The notes beneath the pieces were generated by a model that made no database searches, was not told the DNA's origin, and saw only the letters and a list, made by a program, of their open reading frames with translations. Shown piece by piece: positions 14,640-18,942 of a DNA stretch of 18,942 bases. Origin of the DNA: Flavobacteriales bacterium UBA4585 (GTDB lineage Bacteria; Bacteroidota; Bacteroidia; Flavobacteriales; Schleiferiaceae); contig CATAQZ010000027.1 of NCBI GenBank assembly GCA_949487015.1, positions 1 through 18,942 on the forward strand, written 5' to 3'. The position numbers and the translations under genes were made by a program. How positions within the stretch are numbered: the first letter of the stretch is position 1; the number at the start of each line of letters is the position of its first letter.

Positions 14640-15698
14640 ATGTTCCAAGCCTCCGATTCGAAATATTTGTCTGATAACCAGTGGTATATGCCATACAACG
14701 AACTGTTGACGGCGTTTAATTGGGAAATTATCGGCTATTCTTCCGAGGAACGCCCCATTTTGAATACCACGTTAGGCTCGGGTTCGCGAAGCATTTGTAT
14801 GTGGGCGGGTATGCATGGTAATGAGACTACCGGGGTATTCATGTTACTTTCCCTTATTGATCTCTATGCGCGAAAGAAAATTGATTTAACTGATTTTTCT
14901 GTACATATTATACCGGTCATTAATCCGGATGCATATGTTCGATTCACACGTAGAAATGGACTTTCCATCGATATGAATCGAGATTTTAGAGCTTTTCAAA
15001 CTATTGAGAGTGCAAAGCTCATCGGATGGATAAAAATGAATTCACCTGAATTGTGTTTCAATCTGCACGATCAACGATCAATTTTCCATGTAAATAACGA
15101 GCCAGCTTACACATCGTTTTTGGTTCCTTCTTCTGATGAATCCAGAGCTCTAACTCCTTTGCGTAGGGCTCTAATGAATCGTATCGGAAATGCGCTTAGT
15201 TCATTACAAGTGCCATTAGATGGAATTGGACGCTACAGTGATGAATTTTACCCAACTGCAGTAGGGGATTATCTCATGGCACAAGACATTCCTAATGTGC
15301 TTTTTGAGAGCGGTGTTAGTGTGAACGATTTCGATCGTATGAAAGCGCGTTTATTTGGATTAAATGCCATGATTGCATTGTTGCATGCGGACGATGAGCC
15401 CTCAGCGGTTTATGATGCATTGCCGCAGAATAAAGAAGGCCTGTTAGAATGGGTGTTTACAGGTGTTTTATACGCGCGAATGCGTGTGGATATAGCTGTA
15501 AAGAGAGTCTACTATGTAAACGGTCATGCACAAGGGATGTATTACATGGTGGATGAATTAGGTGATTTAGCATCACGTCCGCGTATGAAAGAGACTGAAG
15601 GTACGGCCATGGCCTTATCTGCTCCTTTAATCATCGGACAGCCTATAACAGCTGTATTGGGATCAGTGGTTTTTGAAAATGGATTAATTGTAGGATAA
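14640..15698 (+). CDS. M14-family zinc carboxypeptidase-like protein
   Basis: A 352-residue cytosolic-looking protein (no signal peptide) of the zinc carboxypeptidase/succinylglutamate desuccinylase fold. Counting from the chosen ATG, the zinc ligands are His59 and Glu62 in AGMHGNETTG and His143 in NLHDQ. The substrate-binding pattern VINPDAYVRFTRRNGLSIDM followed by NRDF and a Glu in VLFESG (about 223) complete the M14 active site. The C-terminal roughly 90 residues, after the catalytic domain, form a separate small domain. An upstream in-frame ATG at 14592 would leave only 17 nt to the divergent PhoD gene, so 14640 is preferred. Whether it trims peptides, cell-wall fragments or a small amide is unclear. 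Confidence 0.85.
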   Translation: MFQASDSKYLSDNQWYMPYNELLTAFNWEIIGYSSEERPILNTTLGSGSRSICMWAGMHGNETTGVFMLLSLIDLYARKKIDLTDFSVHIIPVINPDAYVRFTRRNGLSIDMNRDFRAFQTIESAKLIGWIKMNSPELCFNLHDQRSIFHVNNEPAYTSFLVPSSDESRALTPLRRALMNRIGNALSSLQVPLDGIGRYSDEFYPTAVGDYLMAQDIPNVLFESGVSVNDFDRMKARLFGLNAMIALLHADDEPSAVYDALPQNKEGLLEWVFTGVLYARMRVDIAVKRVYYVNGHAQGMYYMVDELGDLASRPRMKETEGTAMALSAPLIIGQPITAVLGSVVFENGLIVG

Positions 15699-15724
15699 AC
15701 TCCCCAACACCTGTGCTGGGGAGT
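15699..15724. terminator. Hairpin between convergent genes, probable terminator
   Basis: ACTCCCCA (15699-15706) pairs with TGGGGAGT (15717-15724), with two more pairs inside an A/C mismatch. It starts at the base after the M14 stop codon and ends 9 nt before the ssb stop. There is no T-tract on either side, so it would act as an inefficient terminator or as an mRNA 3'-end stabiliser for both transcripts. Confidence 0.65.
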
Positions 15725-15733
15725 ATAACAAGA

Positions 15734-16069
15734 TTAATCGTCTGTGGGCTTTTTACTCAGTAATAGTAGATCCTTAGCCACGACTTCAGTAAAGTACTTT
15801 TTCTGTCCTTCTGTGTCTTCATAGCTTCGAGTAACCAGTCTGCCAGCGATACCCACTTTATCACCTTTTTTAAGGTACTCATTCATGGTTTGCGCCAGTT
15901 TACCCCAGGCAACCACATTGTGCCAATCGGTCATGGTCTTTTTAGAGCCTTCAGCGTCCTTGTATACGGTGTTCGTTGCTAGGCTGAAGGAGGTGCGAAG
16001 CGTGTTGTTGATCTGTTTGGATTCTGGTGTCATACCGAGATTCCCAATTAATTGAACATGATTTTCCAT
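15734..16069 (-). CDS. ssb: Short single-stranded DNA-binding protein
   Basis: A 111-residue OB-fold protein. The start is ATG at 16069 (MENHVQLIGNLGMTPESK); the frame extends upstream only to a TTG, which I reject. Characteristic SSB patterns are HVQLIGNLG, SLATNTVYKD, DWHNVVAWGKLAQTMNEYLK, KGDKVGIAGRLVTRSYED and KKYFTEVVAKDLLLL. The protein stops right after the OB fold (KKPTDD). It therefore lacks both the flexible linker and the DDxPF tip that recruits repair and replication partners in most bacterial SSBs, and it is probably an accessory paralogue rather than the main SSB. It lies 81 nt downstream of the ACT-domain gene on the same strand. Confidence 0.92.
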   Translation of the reverse strand: MENHVQLIGNLGMTPESKQINNTLRTSFSLATNTVYKDAEGSKKTMTDWHNVVAWGKLAQTMNEYLKKGDKVGIAGRLVTRSYEDTEGQKKYFTEVVAKDLLLLSKKPTDD

Positions 16070-16083
16070 AATAATGGTTTTAA

Positions 16084-16102
16084 AGATTAGTCCAATTAAT
16101 CT
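16084..16102 (-). promoter_or_regulatory. Inverted repeat in the ssb 5' region
   Basis: AGATTA-N7-TAATCT is a perfect 6-bp inverted repeat 15 nt before the ssb ATG. It is either a small leader hairpin or an operator. A weak promoter-like CTATTTG lies upstream at 16129-16123 on the minus strand, which would place the repeat inside the leader. Confidence 0.3.
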
Positions 16103-16150
16103 GGTAAGCGTACTCTTTATTCGCAAATAGTGTTAAAAACTAAAGGTTTT

Positions 16151-16810
16151 CTACAACGGCTTTTTGATTGTATTTATCGTTGCAAAAGCAGCATTCACGT
16201 CTTTATTGTGCACGATGAAGGTCGCTTCATTAGTGGTAGATATAATTTCTTTGATGGGAACACCTGCAGAGGCGATGTGCTTAAAGAAAAAGTAATACAA
16301 ACCAATGACCTCCGAACTGCTATCGGGTAAACGCAGTGTGATGGAGCTTAAATCCATGGCTCGATCCAGTAATTTTTCACCGATCATGGCTTTTTCAAGA
16401 GCAAGCGTATAATCTTCACTTACCACCACAGTGGTTTCTTCCATACCTCCGGTGAAGCTGTGAAAACCGCTGGGTAGATCCGCGATATGGGTGATGAATT
16501 TCGCCTGTTTTGAGGGCAATGCTGGTGTTTTCTTATAGGTATAGGCTACTAGATTTGAACGAACGATAATGTCGCCTAAGGTCCCAATGAACTGTTGCAG
16601 TTTATGCTGCATTTTTAGTTGAAGACGTGGCTCTCGTCTACGAATTGCCATGACCACTGCACTTTCTTTGATTTCCTTTCCGGTAAGGTGTTCTATGTCG
16701 TGCTTAATTAATCGGGCAAGAGAGCTGAGATTGATCAGGTCTTCTCCTAATGCCTCTTCGATAAAGGGGCGTTTGCGAAGGCATTCTTCCAGTGCTTCTC
16801 TTAAGTTCAT
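16151..16810 (-). CDS. ACT-domain protein with N-terminal helical/HTH-like region
   Basis: A 219-residue soluble protein. The C-terminal about 75 residues (DRAMDLSSITLRLPDSSSEV, then GVPIKEIISTTNEATFIVHN and KDVNAAFATI) look like the ACT regulatory domain found at the end of aspartate kinases, which binds small effectors such as amino acids. The kinase domain is absent. The N-terminal 70 residues are helical (INLSSLARLIKHDIEHLTGK, then KESAVVMAIRRREPRL) and could be a winged-helix DNA-binding domain. That reading suggests a small-molecule-responsive regulator, but no target is visible. It begins 19 nt after a perfect TATATTTG box and precedes ssb on the same strand. Confidence 0.75.
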   Translation of the reverse strand: MNLREALEECLRKRPFIEEALGEDLINLSSLARLIKHDIEHLTGKEIKESAVVMAIRRREPRLQLKMQHKLQQFIGTLGDIIVRSNLVAYTYKKTPALPSKQAKFITHIADLPSGFHSFTGGMEETTVVVSEDYTLALEKAMIGEKLLDRAMDLSSITLRLPDSSSEVIGLYYFFFKHIASAGVPIKEIISTTNEATFIVHNKDVNAAFATINTIKKPL

Positions 16811-16829
16811 CTTTCAGTAGATTTGTTTG

Positions 16830-16837
16830 CAAATATA
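16830..16837 (-). promoter_or_regulatory. Promoter -7 box of the ACT-domain gene
   Basis: TATATTTG on the minus strand is a perfect TAnnTTTG match, 19 nt before the ATG at 16810. A TTTA (16857-16854), 16 nt upstream, may be a degenerate -33 element. It predicts a leader of about 10-15 nt. Confidence 0.55.
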
Positions 16838-16864
16838 CGTTAATGTTATTTTTTAAACATCTCT

Positions 16865-16891
16865 TTTGTGCATCACTTTGTCGTAATTTTG
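16865..16891 (+). promoter_or_regulatory. Promoter of the BaiN-like flavoprotein gene
   Basis: TTTG (16865-16868), 15 nt, then a perfect -7 box TAATTTTG (16884-16891), then four bases (gacc) and the GTG start at 16896. The TTTG-N15-TAnnTTTG arrangement is the same as at the lipoprotein promoter (6452-6426). Confidence 0.55.
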
Positions 16892-16895
16892 GACC

Positions 16896-18122
16896 GTGTC
16901 AGAACAGGTAATAATTATTGGAGGTGGTGCTGCGGGATATTTCGCGGCTATAGCATGTGCAGAGGCACAACCGGAAGCAAATATTGTCATTCTTGAAAAA
17001 GGAAAAGACGTTTTGGGGAAGGTATTAATCTCTGGCGGCGGCCGTTGCAATGTGACGAATGCTTGTTTTGATCCTCGTGAATTGGTCACGCATTACCCGA
17101 GAGGTGAGAAAGAATTATTGGGGCCGTTTCACAAATTCCAACCGGGCGATACCATGGAGTGGTTTGCTGATCGCGGGGTAGAGTTGAAAATCGAACCCGA
17201 TAATCGCGTATTTCCGGTCACAGATTCTTCTTCGACCATCGCGGATTGCCTCAAGGAGATTGCGGATGCTACTGGAATTAAGGTACATACAAGTTCTGGC
17301 GTAAAGTCTTTTAATCAGCGCGAAGATGAGCGATGGGAAGTACTTACCACGCATGGACAGACTTATGTTGCGGACCAATTAATGATTGGAGCAGGGTCTT
17401 CCAAAGCTATCTGGGATAACCTCAAAAAATTAAGGCATAAAATAATACCTCCAGTACCTTCTTTATTCACCTTTAACAGTAAAGATGAGCGTATTAAAGG
17501 GTTAAGCGGCATAAGTGTTCCGAATGCAACGGTTCAAGTTGCCGCTTCTGATCTTGAGGCCTCAGGGCCGTTACTTATTACGCATTGGGGTTTTTCTGGG
17601 CCAGCGATTTTACGTCTTAGTGCTTGGGGAGCGAGAGAGCTTAATGATCGTTTCTACCGTTTCCCAATTATGATTAATTGGATCGGTCGTGATGAAGAGG
17701 AGGTGCTGGCAGATTTCAATGAAGAAAAGAAGCATAGCGGTAAAAAAAGAATCGGAAACCATGCACATTATGGTATTCCACTACGTCTTTGGAAGTCAAT
17801 GGTAGCGGGTGCTGGTATAAAGAGTACAGCGACTTGGGGTGATCTCTCCGGAAAAGATCTTAAGCATTTAGTTTCCGAGTTGTGTTGTGCAGTATTTCAA
17901 ATTTCAGGGAAGAGTACTTTTAAGGATGAATTTGTAACGGCAGGTGGTGTAGATCTTCGCGATGTCGACTTTAAGTCCTTCAGTTCACGGGTCTGCACGA
18001 ACCTCTATTTTGCTGGCGAAATTCTAGATATTGATGGAATCACTGGTGGGTTCAACTTTCAAGCGGCTTGGACGGGCGGTTTTCTGGCAGGAAATGCCAT
18101 GGCCGGCTATCCGTTAGAGTAA
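16896..18122 (+). CDS. NAD(P)/FAD-dependent oxidoreductase, BaiN/HI0933 family
   Basis: A 408-residue soluble flavoprotein. The FAD-binding Rossmann motif VIIIGGGAAGYFAAIACAEA (5-24) starts at the N-terminus, followed by VILEKG. The family hallmark SGGGRCNVTNA (46-56) and the C-terminal FAD-binding block (TAGGVDLRDVDFKSF, then NLYFAGEILDIDGITGGFNF followed by QAAWTGG) are intact, and length is normal. Physiological substrates of most members are unknown; the BaiN name comes from a bile-acid enzyme and should not be read as a bile-acid role here. The start is GTG, with no closer ATG. A promoter box sits 4 nt upstream. The 3' end overlaps the convergent helical protein gene by 9 nt. Confidence 0.92.
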   Translation: MSEQVIIIGGGAAGYFAAIACAEAQPEANIVILEKGKDVLGKVLISGGGRCNVTNACFDPRELVTHYPRGEKELLGPFHKFQPGDTMEWFADRGVELKIEPDNRVFPVTDSSSTIADCLKEIADATGIKVHTSSGVKSFNQREDERWEVLTTHGQTYVADQLMIGAGSSKAIWDNLKKLRHKIIPPVPSLFTFNSKDERIKGLSGISVPNATVQVAASDLEASGPLLITHWGFSGPAILRLSAWGARELNDRFYRFPIMINWIGRDEEEVLADFNEEKKHSGKKRIGNHAHYGIPLRLWKSMVAGAGIKSTATWGDLSGKDLKHLVSELCCAVFQISGKSTFKDEFVTAGGVDLRDVDFKSFSSRVCTNLYFAGEILDIDGITGGFNFQAAWTGGFLAGNAMAGYPLE

Positions 18123-18650
18123 GTCTTTTTTCATAAGGTCTTTCAGAATTTTGCCGCCCCGGCTTTTCATACCGGGTGTGCCGTGTTCGCAAGCCATTTC
18201 TATACTTTGTGCCAATTCTGGTGCCAGTTCCGGGTACTTTTTCACCATTCTATGTACAATACTCATTGCATATACTCTAGGGGCTGCGGCTTGACTGGGC
18301 GCAATAATGGCATCGAAACTAAAATCGAGCAATTGGCCTTCGCGTTCATCGTGCCTCGGCAGTTGGTATTTTGAATAATAGCGTAGAATGAATCGTGCCT
18401 CGGCATCAGTCTTCATTTGGTCCAATTGGGCAATCATTTCCCGCTCCTTCTTGTAAAAAAGTTCAGGTCTACTATCACTGATGTGGTGCAGTATCCAACA
18501 GCCGCGCATTCGCTCTTTCTTAGTGCCGTTAAAGGCCCGCTCGATAATGGCATCTAGTGCTTGGGGATTTTCTAATCCTGCTGCTACAAGAGGTGCGTAA
18601 TGCCATTCTTTGGCGCTATCGATTTCATTTAAAGCATACTCTAAATCCAC
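18114..18650 (-). CDS. Hypothetical all-helical (HEAT-like) protein
   Basis: A 178-residue protein of no family I can name. Predicted structure is a stack of amphipathic helices, e.g. LVAAGLENPQALDAIIERAF, RMRGCWILHHISDSRPELFY, EARFILRYYSKYQL, RVYAMSIVHRMVKKYPELAP and ELAQSIEMACEHGTPGMKSR, similar in texture to HEAT/ARM repeat proteins. No signal peptide or membrane segment. The reading frame has no ATG near its 5' end. The choices are TTG at 18656 or GTG at 18650, and I chose GTG (MDLEYALNEIDSAKEWHYAP) because GTG starts occur elsewhere in the window and a near-consensus TTTTTTTG ends 3 nt before it. It is convergent with the flavoprotein gene and divergent from an XRE gene. Confidence 0.7.
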   Translation of the reverse strand: MDLEYALNEIDSAKEWHYAPLVAAGLENPQALDAIIERAFNGTKKERMRGCWILHHISDSRPELFYKKEREMIAQLDQMKTDAEARFILRYYSKYQLPRHDEREGQLLDFSFDAIIAPSQAAAPRVYAMSIVHRMVKKYPELAPELAQSIEMACEHGTPGMKSRGGKILKDLMKKDLL

Positions 18651-18659
18651 GTGCAAAAA

Positions 18660-18721
18660 AAATTAGCAGTAGTAATGATGAAAATATTAGAATTCTAACT
18701 AAATTAGCATAGTCAATGAAA
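18660..18721. promoter_or_regulatory. Candidate operator: palindrome between direct repeats
   Basis: In the divergent gap between the helical protein and the right-edge XRE gene, TTAGAATTCTAA (18687-18698) is a perfect 12-bp palindrome. The 9-mer AAATTAGCA occurs on both sides (18660-18668 and 18701-18709), and similarity continues past it (AGT, then AATGA). The layout suggests a binding site for the adjacent XRE regulator. This is inference. Confidence 0.35.
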
Positions 18722-18763
18722 AACGTTCTCTTACTTTTCTTGACGTACTAAAGATACGGCCTT

Positions 18764-18942
18764 ATGAATTACGTAAAAAACAACCTTAAGTTCCTTCGCA
18801 AGAAGGAGGCGCTCACACAGGAGCAACTGGCTACTAAAATTGGTGTAAAACGCGCCATGATAGGAGCGTATGAAGAAGGTAGGGCAGAGCCCCGTCTGCA
18901 TACACTACAGCATCTAGCGGCTTACTTTCAGGTGCGCTTGGA
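18764..18942 (+). CDS. XRE-family regulator, partial (cut by right edge)
   Basis: The first 59 residues of a helix-turn-helix regulator, beginning MNYVKNNLKFLRKKEALTQE followed by QLATKIGVKRAMIGAYEEGR and AEPRLHTLQHLAAYFQVRLD. This is a complete Cro/C1-type HTH. The AMIGAYEEGRAEP phrase is typical of Flavobacteriia regulators that carry a C-terminal S24/LexA-like peptidase domain, but the part that would show this lies outside the window. ATG at 18764; the frame stays open to the end. It is divergent from the helical hypothetical gene, with a palindrome and direct repeats between. Confidence 0.85.
   Translation, partial: MNYVKNNLKFLRKKEALTQEQLATKIGVKRAMIGAYEEGRAEPRLHTLQHLAAYFQVRL

Noticed and set aside
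16070..16126. N-terminal extension of the SSB frame
   Set aside because: The extension starts with TTG and covers a likely promoter/leader region with an inverted repeat. All SSB homology begins at the ATG at 16069.
18654..18656. TTG start of the helical hypothetical protein
   Set aside because: TTG starts are rare and a GTG follows two codons later with better spacing to a promoter-like T-rich box; either remains possible.
1..18942. CRISPR array, tRNA/rRNA genes, insertion sequence, prophage or defence system
   Set aside because: No regular repeat-spacer pattern, tRNA-like cloverleaf, transposase, integrase or defence-type protein was seen on either strand. The two XRE genes alone are not evidence of a mobile element.

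Overview
The window looks like a chromosomal segment of a Bacteroidota bacterium, most likely of the order Flavobacteriales. The evidence is TAnnTTTG-type promoter boxes, little sign of Shine-Dalgarno sequences, several lipoprotein signal peptides, a BtuG-like beta-propeller lipoprotein next to a TonB-dependent receptor, a START_2-type protein and tightly packed operons. No rRNA, tRNA, CRISPR array, prophage or insertion sequence was seen. Most of it is ordinary core genome.

Layout. 1-866 (minus): 5' part of an MFS transporter that runs off the left edge. 996-2002 (plus): a START-like protein and a PAP2 phosphatase with overlapping stop and start, ending in a bidirectional terminator whose left arm is PAP2 coding sequence. 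6420-2033 (minus): a close-packed run of a lipoprotein, a polyprenyl sugar transferase, 3-hydroxyacyl-CoA dehydrogenase and a secreted C1-like peptidase. 6514-9534 (plus): pcm, smpB, pyrD and an HMG-CoA-lyase-like gene. 9536-12532 (plus): a promoter, a cobalamin riboswitch, a BtuB-type receptor and a BtuG-like lipoprotein, together an outer-membrane vitamin B12 capture module. 13443-12529 (minus): an XRE regulator followed by a small membrane protein resembling the DUF6580/ECF S-component-like family, converging on the B12 operon. 14574-13600 (minus): a PhoD-like lipoprotein phosphatase, divergent from an M14 carboxypeptidase-like gene (14640-15698, plus). 16810-15734 (minus): an ACT-domain protein and a short SSB. 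16896-18122 (plus): a BaiN/HI0933-type flavoprotein. 18650-18114 (minus): an all-helical hypothetical protein. 18764 onward (plus): an XRE regulator cut by the right edge.

Two signals stand out. First, perfect TAnnTTTG boxes lie only 4-5 nt before the start codon of four genes (lipoprotein at 6420, smpB, XRE at 13443, flavoprotein at 16896), and two of these genes start with GTG. This placement predicts leaderless or nearly leaderless mRNAs, and it helps decide the true start of the lipoprotein. Second, the B12 riboswitch-BtuB-BtuG operon has no BtuCDF genes in view but converges on a small S-component-like membrane protein, a candidate inner-membrane partner for B12 uptake. That link is inference from position and family resemblance.
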